The position numbers were made by a program, and so were the translations under genes. From positions 695,626-759,625 of the forward strand of contig NZ_JAINFK010000001.1 in NCBI RefSeq assembly GCF_019966575.1: 64,000 bases of DNA. The letters are read 5' to 3'. The stretch's first letter is position 1. Every line of letters begins with the position of its first letter. A model generated the notes under the pieces. It was not told where the DNA came from. It did no database searches and saw only the letters and a list, made by a program, of their open reading frames with translations. Below are positions 44,725-54,107 of the stretch, piece by piece. This stretch comes from Oricola cellulosilytica (lineage in GTDB: Bacteria; Pseudomonadota; Alphaproteobacteria; Rhizobiales; Rhizobiaceae).

Positions 44725-45905
44725 ACCGCCTGCCCCGCGGCCCAGCCGGACGACCACGCCCACTGGAAGTTGTAACCGCCGAGCCAGCCGGTCACGTCGA
44801 GAGCCTCGCCGATGAAATGAAGGCCAGGGACGGATTTGGCTGCCATCGTCTTCTGATCGAGTCCGTCCGTATCGATCCCGCCGAGCGTGACCTCCGCAGT
44901 GCGGTATCCTTCCGAACCGGACGGCTTGACCTGCCAGCGATGCAAGGCCGCGGCCAAGTGCTGCAGTCCTGTATCGCCCTGGCCAGCGAGCGGCCCGGCG
45001 GCACCGGCATTGGCTGTCACGAACTGCGCCAGCACCTTCGGCATAGAACGGCCGATGACCGTCTGTGCTTCCTGTTTGCCGTTCGATTGGCGCGCCTCGC
45101 GCAACTCTGCAAACATGTCGGCGCCCGGAACGAGATCGATGCCGATCGCATCGCCTTCGCGCCAGAAATTCGAAACTTGCAGGATCGCCGGTCCGGAGAG
45201 GCCCCGGTGCGTGAACAGCAAGGCCTCGTCGAACGCAGTCTGGCCGTGACTCACCCGCGCTTGGGTGCTGACGCCGGTGAGCGGCTTGATCCGCTCCAGC
45301 AGGTGCGGCTCGAATGTCAACGGGACGAGCCCGGGCCGGGTTTCGGTGACCCGAAGCCCGAACTGCTCTGCGATCCGGTAGGCGAACCCGGATGCGCCGA
45401 TTTTCGGAATCGATTTGCCGCCGGTCGCGATGACCAGCGACGAACACGTCACAGGGCCGGATGAAAGGCGGACAAAAAATCCGGCATCAGACCGGGTGAT
45501 TTCCTCCGCAACGGTCGACAATTCCAGAACACCGCCGACCGCGGCAAGATCATCGGTGAGCATCATCACGATCTGGGTCGCCGAACCATCGCAAAATAAT
45601 TGTCCGAGCGTCTTTTCGTGCCAGGCAATGCCGCGCGCCTCCACCCGTGACAGGAAGTCGGCGGCGGTAAACCGTTTCAGGGCCGAAATGCAAAAGTGCG
45701 GGTTTTCCGACAGGAAGTTTTTTGGCGATGCATGAATGTTGGTGAAGTTGCAGCGGCCGCCGCCGGAAATGCGGATCTTTTCTCCGGGCGCCCTGGCATG
45801 ATCGACGACCAGCACCGACCGGCCACGCCGACCAGCTTCGCCAGCACAGAATAGTCCCGCGGCGCCGGCACCCAGGATCACAACATCGAATGAACGAGGA
45901 GTCAT
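44721..45905 (-). CDS. BaiN/HI0933-family FAD-dependent oxidoreductase
   Basis: A 394-residue flavoprotein of the HI0933/TIGR00275 family. The N-terminal dinucleotide motif GAGAAGLFCAGEAG, the SGGGRCNFTN motif near residue 60, and the C-terminal GLHFIGEALDVTGWLGGYNFQ are all diagnostic. Physiological substrate is unknown; some relatives reduce bile-acid enones. It lies 94 bases after the peroxiredoxin gene but a strong terminator separates them. Confidence 0.9.
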   Translation of the reverse strand: MTPRSFDVVILGAGAAGLFCAGEAGRRGRSVLVVDHARAPGEKIRISGGGRCNFTNIHASPKNFLSENPHFCISALKRFTAADFLSRVEARGIAWHEKTLGQLFCDGSATQIVMMLTDDLAAVGGVLELSTVAEEITRSDAGFFVRLSSGPVTCSSLVIATGGKSIPKIGASGFAYRIAEQFGLRVTETRPGLVPLTFEPHLLERIKPLTGVSTQARVSHGQTAFDEALLFTHRGLSGPAILQVSNFWREGDAIGIDLVPGADMFAELREARQSNGKQEAQTVIGRSMPKVLAQFVTANAGAAGPLAGQGDTGLQHLAAALHRWQVKPSGSEGYRTAEVTLGGIDTDGLDQKTMAAKSVPGLHFIGEALDVTGWLGGYNFQWAWSSGWAAGQAV

Positions 45906-45949
45906 CCGTTCTCTCTAGACCGATTTTTCCGCATCGCCAGACCGAGCAT

Positions 45950-45977
45950 AAAAAAACCGGCGGATTGCCCGCCGGTT
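45950..45977 (-). terminator. Intrinsic terminator of the peroxiredoxin gene
   Basis: On the minus strand AACCGGCGG, a short loop and CCGCCGGTT form a 9-bp stem followed by TTTTTTT. It lies 23 bases after the peroxiredoxin stop. Confidence 0.85.
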
Positions 45978-45999
45978 CACTGTTCCACCGATGCCCCGC

Positions 46000-46659
46000 T
46001 CAGGCGGCCGGCTGCCTTGTCTTGCGCAGATAGGGCAACACCCGCTCGAAGCTGCCAAAGCGTTTCTCGGCCTCCTCGTCGGAAACCGCCGCAGTGACGA
46101 TGACGTCCTCCCCCTGCTTCCAGTCGGCCGGCGTGGCAACCTGATGCTTTGCAGTCAGCTGCAACGAATCGATGGACCGCAGAATTTCAAAGAAGTTTCG
46201 GCCTGTGGTCATCGGGTAGGTGAGCACGAGCTTGATTTTCTTGTCCGGTCCAATGACATAGACCGACCGGACGGTTTGATTGTCGGCAGGTGTGCGGCCC
46301 TCGGACGTATCACCCGCCTCAGCCGGCAGCATGTCGTAGAGTTTCGCGACCTTGAGGTCCTTGTCGCCGATCATCGGATAATCGACCGCATGCCCTGTTG
46401 CTGCCTTGATGTCGTCCTTCCACTTTTCATGGCTCTCGACCGGATCGACAGAGATGCCGATGATCTTGACATTGCGTTTCTCGAACTCCGGGGCGATGCC
46501 GGCCATCGCGCCCAGTTCCGTCGTGCAGACGGGCGTGAAGTCCTTCGGATGGGAGAACATGACTGCCCAGCTGTCTCCGATCCAGTCGTGAAAATTGATC
46601 GGGCCTGCCGTCGTCTCGGCGGTGAAATCAGGCGCGGTGTCGTTGATGCGCAGACTCAT
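46000..46659 (-). CDS. 1-Cys peroxiredoxin (Prx6 type)
   Basis: A 219-residue thiol peroxidase reducing hydrogen peroxide and organic peroxides. The catalytic motif SHPKDFTPVCTTELG gives Cys45; no second resolving Cys is present, and the C-terminal dimerisation arm is long, as in Prx6. ATG at 46659 with AAGGAA upstream. It is divergent from a MarR-type regulator across 347 bases, which may control it in response to redox stress, though this is inference. Confidence 0.92.
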   Translation of the reverse strand: MSLRINDTAPDFTAETTAGPINFHDWIGDSWAVMFSHPKDFTPVCTTELGAMAGIAPEFEKRNVKIIGISVDPVESHEKWKDDIKAATGHAVDYPMIGDKDLKVAKLYDMLPAEAGDTSEGRTPADNQTVRSVYVIGPDKKIKLVLTYPMTTGRNFFEILRSIDSLQLTAKHQVATPADWKQGEDVIVTAAVSDEEAEKRFGSFERVLPYLRKTRQPAA

Positions 46660-47006
46660 GGGGACATTCCTTTCGCTCTCGAGGAGACCGCAGGGTTCTA
46701 TCACAGCACTTGGGCAAAACCACGAAAACGCATTCCTGCGAATCGGTATCTGGCAGGTTGTCATGCCTAGATTTCGGCCCTTCGGAACAACCGCATTTCA
46801 GCGGGGACTTTCGCCGGAACAGGACGCTTGGCGGAACAACCGCCGCTTCTCGCCCGCCGAGTGAGGCTTTACAGCAATACCCTGAAATGAAACAACAGTT
46901 CGGCGCTTGCGGTCGCAGGCGAGACCGTCCAGGCGTGAAGCCGGCCAGGATCCGGCGGAACGATCGGGTAGGTCGCTGGAGACACGTATCATCGGAGCAT
47001 CAAGTC
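46660..47006. other. Divergent intergenic region between peroxiredoxin and MarR genes
   Basis: 347 bases with no gene. It should carry promoters for both genes. A small inverted repeat GGCGG-AACAA-CCGCC lies at 46830-46844. No EcfG-type, riboswitch or terminator signal is seen. ORFs overlapping this stretch have no protein-like features. Confidence 0.6.
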
Positions 47007-47489
47007 GTGACCAGCCGCACCGACGACCCGGCTCTGCCGTTTGATTTCTTCAACGAAATCGGGATCATCTCGCAGCTATCTTCCACGATGTTCAAGAAGT
47101 GTCTGCCGTCCGGGGTTCACGTGGCGCACTTCGCGATTCTCAACCACATGGTCCGGCTGGGAGACGGGCGAACGCCCCACCAACTGGCGGCGGCGCTTCA
47201 GGTTACCAAGGCGACGATGACCCATTCGCTCGGTGTCCTTTCCGCGCGCGGCTTCGTGCGGATTGTTCCCCATCCTACCGACGGGCGCTCGAAACGTGTT
47301 TACCTGACAGCCAACGGCCGGGCCTTTCGCGAAGAAGCGATCGCTGCCGTAGTCAATGTGTTTGCCCATATTCTGCACACCGAGGATCTGCGAACGATAG
47401 ATACCGTCCTGCCGGGCCTTCGTTCCATCCGGAAACTGCTGGACGCGAATCGCGAGCTTGCTCAGGCTGCCGCATCCGACAGCGCCTGA
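47007..47489 (+). CDS. MarR-family transcriptional regulator
   Basis: A 160-residue winged-helix repressor. The DNA-binding segment includes GRTPHQLAAALQVTKATMTHSL and GFVRIVPHPTDGRSKRVYLT (the wing). A single cysteine lies in the first helix (FKKCLP), which could sense oxidants, although the family's OhrR-type cysteine context differs. GTG at 47007 with GGAGC upstream is chosen as the start. Divergent from the 1-Cys peroxiredoxin gene; its 3' end overlaps the convergent ribbon-helix-helix gene by 28 bases. Confidence 0.88.
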   Translation: MTSRTDDPALPFDFFNEIGIISQLSSTMFKKCLPSGVHVAHFAILNHMVRLGDGRTPHQLAAALQVTKATMTHSLGVLSARGFVRIVPHPTDGRSKRVYLTANGRAFREEAIAAVVNVFAHILHTEDLRTIDTVLPGLRSIRKLLDANRELAQAAASDSA

Positions 47490-47767
47490 AGCTCCTCATC
47501 GGCCGGGCGGGCGCCTTGAAGATAGAGCGCGCAGGTTGTCCGCAGCATCGAGGCGAAATTCGGTACCGTCCCGTTGATCTCGATCGCCTCGTCATAGAGT
47601 TTTGAAATGAACTTCGGCGTCGACAGATTCTGGGATGCCGCTATTTCGTCCAGAAGGTTCCAAAACGCGAGCTCAAGCTGGATACTGGTGCTGTGTCCTG
47701 CAATACGGATCGAGCGGTTGAGGATTCGGTAGCCTTCTGGATCCTGGGCGGCGAATACGTTGCACAT
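47462..47767 (-). CDS. Ribbon-helix-helix domain protein (PF13467-like)
   Basis: A 101-residue protein. NRSIRIAGHSTSIQLELAFW then LLDEIAASQNLSTPKFISKL give the ribbon and first helix of the RHH_4-type family, with a C-terminal Cys-containing helix (LRTTCALYL). Function unknown, probably a DNA-binding regulator. GGGAGG lies before the ATG. It overlaps the 3' end of the MarR gene by 28 bases. Confidence 0.82.
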   Translation of the reverse strand: MCNVFAAQDPEGYRILNRSIRIAGHSTSIQLELAFWNLLDEIAASQNLSTPKFISKLYDEAIEINGTVPNFASMLRTTCALYLQGARPADEELQALSDAAA

Positions 47768-47996
47768 GTGGACCTCCCGTCATTGGTGACTTTCATGCCG
47801 TACAGATCGGCTTGTCGCCTTTGCGCGCCAATTATTCCCGAGAGAGGAAGGTCAGACAACACAGATTTTCGAATAGGTGCGGTAGCCCTTTTTCGAAAAG
47901 TGGTAGCGGACTGCCACCCCCTCGGCACGGAGCGAGTGCAGGATATCATTAACTGGGTCACAGCGATCATGACGCAAGCGCGTCAGGGAGGGGCAC

Positions 47997-48392
47997 TTGG
48001 CGAAAGCCATTCACTCGATGATACGCGTGCTGGACGAGGATCGGTCAGTAGCGTTCTACACGGAAGCCTTCGGCCTCGCCGTCGCGACGCGCTTCGATTT
48101 CGACAGTTTCACGCTTGTTTACCTGCGCAATCCGGAAAACGATTTCGAGATCGAATTGACGATTAATAAGGGGCGCGAGGAGCCCTATGATCTTGGCGAC
48201 GGCTATGGCCACATCGCGTTTTGCGTGGACGATCTCGACACAGAGCATGCGCGGTTTCAGGCGGCCGGATTCGAGCCGCGGAAGATCGTCGAGTTCGAGC
48301 GCGACGGCGCGCTTCTCGCGCGCTTCTTCTTCGTCGCCGATCCCGACGGATACCAAATCGAGATGCTGCAACGGCACGGCCGCTATACCTGA
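47997..48392 (+). CDS. gloA: VOC-family protein, lactoylglutathione lyase-like
   Basis: A 131-residue single-domain glyoxalase-fold protein. The metal-ligand positions fit His6 (IHSMIRV), Glu53/54 (EIELT), His73 (GYGHIAF) and the C-terminal Glu (GYQIEML), the layout of glyoxalase I, which removes methylglyoxal with glutathione. A related dioxygenase cannot be excluded. Start is TTG at 47997 with GGGAGGGG upstream. A strong terminator follows, so it is monocistronic. Confidence 0.82.
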   Translation: MAKAIHSMIRVLDEDRSVAFYTEAFGLAVATRFDFDSFTLVYLRNPENDFEIELTINKGREEPYDLGDGYGHIAFCVDDLDTEHARFQAAGFEPRKIVEFERDGALLARFFFVADPDGYQIEMLQRHGRYT

Positions 48393-48402
48393 ACTTTAAT
48401 TG

Positions 48403-48432
48403 CCCCGGCCGCGCTCACGCGCCGGGGTTTTT
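48403..48432 (+). terminator. Intrinsic terminator after the VOC gene
   Basis: CCCCGGC, then a partly paired loop, and GCCGGGG form a stem of 7 bp (extendable with GCG/CGC inside) followed by TTTTT. It separates the VOC gene from the Tat-signal gene downstream. Confidence 0.8.
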
Positions 48433-48451
48433 CGTAGGGAGGAAAATCGAG

Positions 48452-48994
48452 ATGGTGACTGTCTATCAAAATTCGCCGGGCATTTCGCGCCGCGATCTTC
48501 TCAGGCGGGCTGGAGGCGCCGGCGCAGCGGCGATGCTTGTGGTGAGCGGCGGGGCGGTGCTGAGCGTCAACCAGGCCTGGGGTCTGGAAGTGACGGCACT
48601 CAAGCCGGAAACCATGGCGACGCTCATCCAGATGGCGCGCGATATCTATCCGCACGATCACGTGCCCGACAAATACTACGCCATCGCGATGAAGAGCTAT
48701 GATGCAGAGATGGCAGCCAAGGAGACTAGCAAGAAGGACATGATCGAGGCCGCAATCGCCGATCTCGATGCCAGAGCCGGGGACGGCGGCTATCTGGGGC
48801 TAGGCTGGGAGGACGATCGCGTGGCCGTGCTGAAGCAGATCGAGAGCACGGATTTCTTCAAGATGGTGCGCGGCGGTCTCGTCACCGGCCTCTATAACCA
48901 GAAAGAGGTTTGGCCGCTGTTCGGTTACGAGGGCGAGTCTTACTCCGAGGGCGGATACATCGACCGCGGTTTTGATGACATCGAGTGGCTGTGA
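48452..48994 (+). CDS. Tat-exported small subunit of a GMC-type dehydrogenase
   Basis: A 180-residue protein with a twin-arginine signal, SRRDLL at residues 12-17, a hydrophobic stretch and a cleavage region near residue 44. The rest resembles the gluconate 2-dehydrogenase subunit 3 family (MARDIYPHD near residue 70 and a C-terminal aromatic-rich tail). It is made just before the GMC large subunit, 33 bases away. The large subunit has no export signal, so this subunit probably carries it through the Tat system. GGGAGG lies before the ATG. Confidence 0.85.
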   Translation: MVTVYQNSPGISRRDLLRRAGGAGAAAMLVVSGGAVLSVNQAWGLEVTALKPETMATLIQMARDIYPHDHVPDKYYAIAMKSYDAEMAAKETSKKDMIEAAIADLDARAGDGGYLGLGWEDDRVAVLKQIESTDFFKMVRGGLVTGLYNQKEVWPLFGYEGESYSEGGYIDRGFDDIEWL

Positions 48995-49027
48995 AGCCCC
49001 GGACACAAGGGATTTTGGGAGGATATC

Positions 49028-50599
49028 ATGGCAGCCCCTTATGATTTAAGCGACGAGAATGTAGTCGTCATTATCGGTTCCGGCGCAGGAGGCGGCACAC
49101 TCGGCAACGAATTGGCGCAAAAGGGCGTCGACGTCGTCATTCTCGAAGCCGGCAAGCGCATCGAGTATGACGAGTTCATCAACGACGAATGGGAGTCATT
49201 TGGCCAGCTCGCTTGGCTGGACAATCGCACGACGTCCGGCGATTGGCGCGTGTCACGGGACTTTCCCAATCTGCCGGCTTGGATCGTGAAGGCAGTTGGC
49301 GGCACCACGACCCACTGGGCCGGCGCATCGCTCCGGTTCCAAGAGCACGAATTCAAGGCATTAACGAATTACGGCTCGGTGGAAGGGGCCAATCTGCTCG
49401 ACTGGCCGCTCACCCTCGCCGATCTCGAGCCTTATTACGCCAAGGCGGAAGACAAGTTGGGCGTGACCCGAACCAACGGCATCCCAGGACTGCCCGGAAG
49501 CAATAATTTCAAGGTATTCGAGGCCGGGGCCAAGGCGCTGGGTTACGAGAAGGTGCACACGGGCCGTATGGCGATCAACTCTGAATACCGAGACGACCGC
49601 GATGCCTGCCAGCAGACCGGTTTCTGCTTCCAAGGCTGCAAATGGGGCGCCAAATGGTCTACGCTTTACACAGAAATCCCGAAAGGCGAAGCGACCGGAA
49701 GGCTGGAGGTGCGGCCGGAATCACACGTGCTAAAGATCGAGCACGGTGACGACGGGAAAGTAACGGGCGTGGTCTACGCCGACACGCAGGGCAATCTGCA
49801 GACCCAGAAGGCGCGCGTCGTCTGCGTTGCCGGCAACTCGATCGAGAGTCCGCGATTGCTGCTCAACTCGGCGTCGAACATGTTCCCCGACGGTTTGGCG
49901 AATTCTTCGGGTCAGGTCGGCAAGAACTACATGCGTCACACCACCGGGTCGGTCTATGCCGTGTTCGACAAGCCCGTGAATTTCTATCGCGGCACGACCA
50001 TGGCCGGAATCATCCAGGACGAGGCAGGGCATGATCCGTCGCGCGGCTTCGTCGGCGGGTATGAACTGGAAACGCTGGCGCTCGGCCTTCCCTTCATGGC
50101 TGCGTTCCTGGATCCCGGGGGATGGGGCCGCGGGTTTACCACGGCGCTCGATGCCTATGACCGAATGGCCGGCATGTGGATCGTCGGCGAAGACATGCCG
50201 CAGGAAAAGAACCGGATCAGCCTCCATGGCGAGTTGAAAGACCAATACGGCATGCCCATCCCGGATGTCTATTTCGACGACCACCCCAATGATATCGCCA
50301 TGCGCAATCATGCCTACAGGCAAGGCATGGCAATCTACGACGCTGTCGGCGCTACGCGGACGTTCCCGACGCCGCCTTATCCATCCACGCACAATCTTGG
50401 CACCAATCGGATGAGCGAAAAAGCGTCAGACGGCGTCGTGAACATGTGGGGTCAGAGCCACGACATCGACAACCTGTTCGTGTCAGACGGCAGCCAGTTC
50501 ACCACCGGCGCCGCGGAAAATCCGACACTGACGATCGTCACGCTGGCGATCCGGCAGGCCGATTATCTCGCCGAGCAGCTTTCCCAAGGCAATCTGTAG
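49028..50599 (+). CDS. GMC-family FAD-dependent dehydrogenase, large subunit
   Basis: A 523-residue flavoenzyme that oxidises alcohols, sugars or sugar acids. FAD motif IGSGAGGGTLGNELA starts near residue 14. The C-terminal HNLGTNRMSE and AENPTLTIVTLA blocks carry the active-site His and Asn. No signal peptide is present, consistent with co-export with the Tat-signal small subunit upstream. The third subunit usual for such complexes, a membrane multihaem cytochrome c, is not encoded next to them. The substrate is not identifiable from sequence. Confidence 0.88.
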   Translation: MAAPYDLSDENVVVIIGSGAGGGTLGNELAQKGVDVVILEAGKRIEYDEFINDEWESFGQLAWLDNRTTSGDWRVSRDFPNLPAWIVKAVGGTTTHWAGASLRFQEHEFKALTNYGSVEGANLLDWPLTLADLEPYYAKAEDKLGVTRTNGIPGLPGSNNFKVFEAGAKALGYEKVHTGRMAINSEYRDDRDACQQTGFCFQGCKWGAKWSTLYTEIPKGEATGRLEVRPESHVLKIEHGDDGKVTGVVYADTQGNLQTQKARVVCVAGNSIESPRLLLNSASNMFPDGLANSSGQVGKNYMRHTTGSVYAVFDKPVNFYRGTTMAGIIQDEAGHDPSRGFVGGYELETLALGLPFMAAFLDPGGWGRGFTTALDAYDRMAGMWIVGEDMPQEKNRISLHGELKDQYGMPIPDVYFDDHPNDIAMRNHAYRQGMAIYDAVGATRTFPTPPYPSTHNLGTNRMSEKASDGVVNMWGQSHDIDNLFVSDGSQFTTGAAENPTLTIVTLAIRQADYLAEQLSQGNL

Positions 50600-50622
50600 A
50601 GCCGGCTGGGTTCTGTAACCCC

Positions 50623-50652
50623 AAAGGCGCGCTCCGGCGCGCTTTGTTCTTG
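50623..50652 (+). terminator. Probable terminator after the GMC dehydrogenase genes
   Basis: AAAG-CGCGC (one base bulged) pairs with GCGCGCTTT across a TCCG loop, followed by a weak T stretch (TGTTCTT). Placed 24 bases after the GMC stop. Confidence 0.5.
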
Positions 50653-50719
50653 CGCTCCACACCCCCATCGCAAAGCCTCTGCCCGACCTGCCATTTTTTA
50701 GTCCGCGGAGAGGAAAGTC

Positions 50720-51124
50720 GTGAAGATTACCGGACGCTGCCACTGCGAAAAGATTACCTATGAAGCGGATGTGGATCCGACCCTGGTCGGTATCTGTCAT
50801 TGCACGGACTGCCAGAAACTGAGCGGATCGCCCTATCGGGTGACCGCGCCCACGAAGGCTTCGAACGTGCGCATTCTCAGCGGGGAACCCACGATCTATG
50901 TGAAGACCGCCCAAAGCGGCCGCGAGCGCCTGCAGGCATTTTGCGGCCGATGCGGTTCACAGCTCTACACGACGGGAGTCGGCGAAGCGGCGAAAATCGT
51001 CGGACTGCGCTGGGGGAGCATCGACCAGCGCGCGGAGCTGACCCCCAAACGGCAGGTCTGGCGCCGATCCGCGGCACCGTGGTGCCAGGACCTGAGCGCA
51101 GTGCCTGTACGGGACGACGACTGA
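50720..51124 (+). CDS. GFA-family zinc protein
   Basis: A 134-residue zinc protein of the glutathione-dependent formaldehyde-activating (Gfa/CENP-V) fold. Zinc cysteines are visible at positions 7, 9, 26, 28, 31, 75 and 78 (CHCEK, CHCTDCQ, CGRCG). Most family members have no proven reaction. GTG start with GAGAGGAAA upstream. It converges on prfC with a 3-base gap. Confidence 0.88.
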   Translation: MKITGRCHCEKITYEADVDPTLVGICHCTDCQKLSGSPYRVTAPTKASNVRILSGEPTIYVKTAQSGRERLQAFCGRCGSQLYTTGVGEAAKIVGLRWGSIDQRAELTPKRQVWRRSAAPWCQDLSAVPVRDDD

Positions 51125-51127
51125 TCT

Positions 51128-52720
51128 TCAGGCCGCCTTGGCGCGGATCTGGTAATCCTTGATCTCATCGAACGTCATGCCCGGCGCGCGGTCGGCCTCG
51201 TAATTCAAAGAGAAGGCGTTTTCAGCGAGGAACACCGGGTCGCCGTCGAGGTCGCGAGCAATGGCCTGGCGGTGCTTCTGCATGAACGCCTCGAGCTGAC
51301 CCCGCTCCTCGTGCGAAATCCAGCGGCATACGTTGAAGCGCGCGGCCTCGAAGTCGACGGGCAGACCGTATTCCTGCTTCAGGCGCTCCTTCAGAACGTC
51401 GAGCTGCAATGCGCCGACGACGCCGACGATTGCCGGCGATCCGTCTTCCGGAATGAACAGCTGGACAACGCCTTCCTCGGCCATCTGCTGCAGCGCTTCC
51501 CTCAGCTTCTTGGCCTTCATCGCATCGCCAAGACGAACGCGCCGGAGGATCTCCGGCGCGAAATTCGGCACCCCGCGAAACAGCAGGTCCTCGCCCTCCG
51601 TGAGCGTGTCGCCGATGCGCAGCGTCCCGTGGTTGGGAATACCGACCACGTCGCCGGCAACCGCGTTGTCGGCCAGCTGCCGCTGGTGCGCAAAGAAGAA
51701 TTGCGGCGCCGAAAGGGTCATCGACTTTCCGGTGCGCACAAGCTTGGCCTTCATGCCGCGGTTGAGGCTGCCGGAACAGACACGGACAAAGGCGATGCGG
51801 TCGCGGTGATTGGGATCCATGTTGGCCTGGATCTTGAAGACGAAGGCCGTCAGCGCGGGTTCCGTCGCCTCGATCAGGCGCTTGTCGGATTCCTGCGCGC
51901 GCGGGCTCGGGGCAAAGTCGCCGAGCGCCTCGATCAGGTCGCGCACGCCGTAATTCTTCAGCGCCGACCCGAAATAGACCGGAGTCAGATGGCCTTCCAG
52001 AAACGCCTGACGGTCGAACGGCCGGCACGCCTCCTGGGCGAGCGTGGCTTCCTCGATGAAGGTCTCGCGCTCGTTCTCCGGCAGCAGGCCCGAGACGCCA
52101 TCGGATTCCGGTCCGTTCACCGGAACCGGATCGATCTGCGAATCCTCGCGGCGAACCGTACCGGCGGCCATGTTCCATGTCCCGGCGAAGGTCTTGGCGC
52201 GTCCGATCGGCCAGGTGACCGGCGCGGTGTCGAGCGCCAGCTTCTGTTCGATCTCGTCGAGAATCTCGAACGGGTCGCGGCTCTCCCGGTCCATCTTGTT
52301 GACGAAGGTGACGATCGGAATGTCGCGCAGGCGGCAGACTTCGAACAGCTTGAGTGTGCGCGGCTCGATGCCCTTGGCGGCGTCGATCACCATGACGGCG
52401 GCGTCGACCGCCGTCAGCGTGCGGTAGGTGTCGTCGGAGAAATCCTCGTGGCCGGGCGTATCGAGCAGATTGAAGACGTTGCCGCCGTACTCGAAGGTCA
52501 TCACCGAGGTGACGACGGAGATGCCGCGCTCGCGCTCGATCTTCATCCAGTCGGAGCGCGACTGGACGCGGTTGCGCTTGGCCTTGACCTCGCCGGCAAG
52601 CTGGATCGCGCCGCCGAACAGCAACAGTTTCTCGGTCAGCGTCGTCTTGCCCGCGTCCGGGTGTGAGATGATCGCAAATGTTCGGCGGCGCGCGACGTCG
52701 CCGGCTAACTGAGAGGCCAT
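51128..52720 (-). CDS. prfC: Peptide chain release factor 3
   Basis: A 530-residue translational GTPase that recycles release factors 1 and 2. P-loop [10 protein letters not shown], switch [13 protein letters not shown] and the NKMD guanine-recognition motif are intact, followed by domain II and III ([12 protein letters not shown]). ATG at 52720 gives the standard N-terminus [17 protein letters not shown]; the 38 upstream codons are not family-like. dut begins divergently 98 bases away. Confidence 0.94.
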   Translation of the reverse strand: MASQLAGDVARRRTFAIISHPDAGKTTLTEKLLLFGGAIQLAGEVKAKRNRVQSRSDWMKIERERGISVVTSVMTFEYGGNVFNLLDTPGHEDFSDDTYRTLTAVDAAVMVIDAAKGIEPRTLKLFEVCRLRDIPIVTFVNKMDRESRDPFEILDEIEQKLALDTAPVTWPIGRAKTFAGTWNMAAGTVRREDSQIDPVPVNGPESDGVSGLLPENERETFIEEATLAQEACRPFDRQAFLEGHLTPVYFGSALKNYGVRDLIEALGDFAPSPRAQESDKRLIEATEPALTAFVFKIQANMDPNHRDRIAFVRVCSGSLNRGMKAKLVRTGKSMTLSAPQFFFAHQRQLADNAVAGDVVGIPNHGTLRIGDTLTEGEDLLFRGVPNFAPEILRRVRLGDAMKAKKLREALQQMAEEGVVQLFIPEDGSPAIVGVVGALQLDVLKERLKQEYGLPVDFEAARFNVCRWISHEERGQLEAFMQKHRQAIARDLDGDPVFLAENAFSLNYEADRAPGMTFDEIKDYQIRAKAA

Positions 52721-52817
52721 GAAGTGGGTTCCTGCGGAAGCGTTTGCGCCCGTATCTAGTCGGTGCGGACGGTTTTCGCAATTGACGTCCGGCGGATCGC
52801 CATTGCAAATGCGCTCC

Positions 52818-53276
52818 ATGTCGCGTCTGTCCATTACACTCGTCCGCCTGCCCCATGGCAGCGGTATCGAACCGCCCGCCTACGCGTCTGAAGAAGCCGC
52901 GGGCATGGATTTGCGCGCCGCCGTGCCGGAAGACGCGCCGCTGGTGCTGGCACCCGGTGAGAGGACGCTGGCGCCGACCGGCTTCATCTTTGAAATTCCG
53001 TCCGGCTTCGAGGGTCAGGTCCGGCCGCGTTCCGGGCTCGCCTTCAAGCACGGCGTCACCTGCCTGAACACCCCGGGCACGATCGACGCGGACTATCGCG
53101 GCGAGGTTCAGGTGCTGCTGATCAATCACGGCGACGCGCCGTTCGAGATCACGCGCGGCATGCGGATCGCGCAGATGGTGATCGCGCCAGTGACGCAAAT
53201 GGCCGTGCGGGAGGGCGATCTCGCATCCGAAACCACGCGCGGCAGCGGCGGTTTCGGGTCGACGGGAACGCACTGA
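52818..53276 (+). CDS. dut: Deoxyuridine 5'-triphosphate nucleotidohydrolase
   Basis: A 152-residue trimeric dUTPase hydrolysing dUTP to dUMP and so keeping uracil out of DNA. All five motifs are visible: [36 protein letters not shown] and the P-loop-like [10 protein letters not shown] end. Start at ATG 52818 (or 52809); the upstream part of the frame overlaps prfC and is not dUTPase-like. Divergent from prfC, followed 2 bases later by the LysE-type gene. Confidence 0.94.
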   Translation: MSRLSITLVRLPHGSGIEPPAYASEEAAGMDLRAAVPEDAPLVLAPGERTLAPTGFIFEIPSGFEGQVRPRSGLAFKHGVTCLNTPGTIDADYRGEVQVLLINHGDAPFEITRGMRIAQMVIAPVTQMAVREGDLASETTRGSGGFGSTGTH

Positions 53277-53278
53277 CC

Positions 53279-53896
53279 ATGACGACCGCCGGGTTTCTCA
53301 CCTATGCACTGGCACTCGCCGTGGCGGCGGCGATCCCCGGTCCCGGCGTGATCGCACTGGTGGCGCGGGCGCTGGGTTCCGGCTTCCGGCCGACGTTCCC
53401 GATGCTGCTTGGACTCGCGCTCGGCGACGTGATCTACCTCACCGCCGCGGTCCTCGGGCTTGCCTATATCGCCTCGGCCTTCGGAATGGTGTTCGTCGCG
53501 ATAAAATATCTCGGCGCCGCCTATCTCGTCTGGCTGGCCGTGTCCTTCTGGCGGACAGGCGTCACGGCGGAAACGGTCGGTGCGCGGAAGGCCACGGGAG
53601 GTCTGGCGAGCTTCTCGGCCGGACTTCTGGTCACCCTCAGCAACCCGAAGACCATGGTTTTCTATCTTGCCTTGCTGCCAACACTGCTCGACCTGTCTGC
53701 GGTCACGGTTGGCGACATGGCTCTTCTCGTCGCACTGACATTCCTCGTGCTGCTTGCCGTTCTCGCCCCTTATGTCGCGATGGCGGGACGGGCGCGCCGG
53801 CTGCTGCAATCGCCCCGATCGCTTCGCGCGCTGAACAGGTTCGCGGCCACCTGCCTCGCCGGCGCGGCCGCTGTGATCGTGGCCCGCAGCGGCTGA
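53279..53896 (+). CDS. LysE/RhtB-type amino acid exporter
   Basis: A 205-residue inner-membrane protein with about six hydrophobic helices. The N-terminal IPGPGVIALVARALGSG motif and NPKTMVFYLALLP are typical of the LysE/RhtB family, exporting amino acids or related compounds. The cargo is unknown. It starts 2 bases after dut, likely in the same transcript, and is followed by an 820-base non-coding stretch. Confidence 0.88.
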   Translation: MTTAGFLTYALALAVAAAIPGPGVIALVARALGSGFRPTFPMLLGLALGDVIYLTAAVLGLAYIASAFGMVFVAIKYLGAAYLVWLAVSFWRTGVTAETVGARKATGGLASFSAGLLVTLSNPKTMVFYLALLPTLLDLSAVTVGDMALLVALTFLVLLAVLAPYVAMAGRARRLLQSPRSLRALNRFAATCLAGAAAVIVARSG

Positions 53897-53944
53897 GACG
53901 TAGTCGTATATCCCGCCCGTAAGCTCCTCATTGTTTGCCCTGCC

Positions 53945-54107
53945 CTTAAGCAGCCTCCGCTGCGCGTCGTTGCTGGCAGGGGCCCGAACCCCCGCTGGCG
54001 GGCCGAGTCGTCTGTCCCATCCTTAAGCTCCTGCCCCTTTTCTTTCGTAAGCGGCAAGCCGCTATCCGGTCCTCGCTGGCGGCCCGTTATCTGTCCCGCC
54101 CTTAAGC
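53945..54107. repeat. Imperfect tandem repeat, about 78-base unit
   Basis: CTTAAGC occurs at 53945, 54022 and 54101, giving unit lengths of 77 and 79 bases. Each full unit also ends with a GCTGGCGG-type box (53994 and 54075) and TCTGTCCC. The middle of the unit is poorly conserved. A third, incomplete copy starts at 54101. Nature unknown; a decayed mobile or palindromic element is possible. Confidence 0.5.

Noticed and set aside
51272-52666. A 464-codon plus-strand frame antisense to prfC
   Set aside because: Long antisense frames are expected at high GC; composition is Arg/Asp/Gly-rich with no family match.
51222-53273. A 683-codon open frame on the minus strand overlapping prfC and dut
   Set aside because: Arg/Gly/Ala-rich composition with no motif; it is an out-of-frame shadow of prfC, whose GTPase motifs are clear, and runs antisense to dut.
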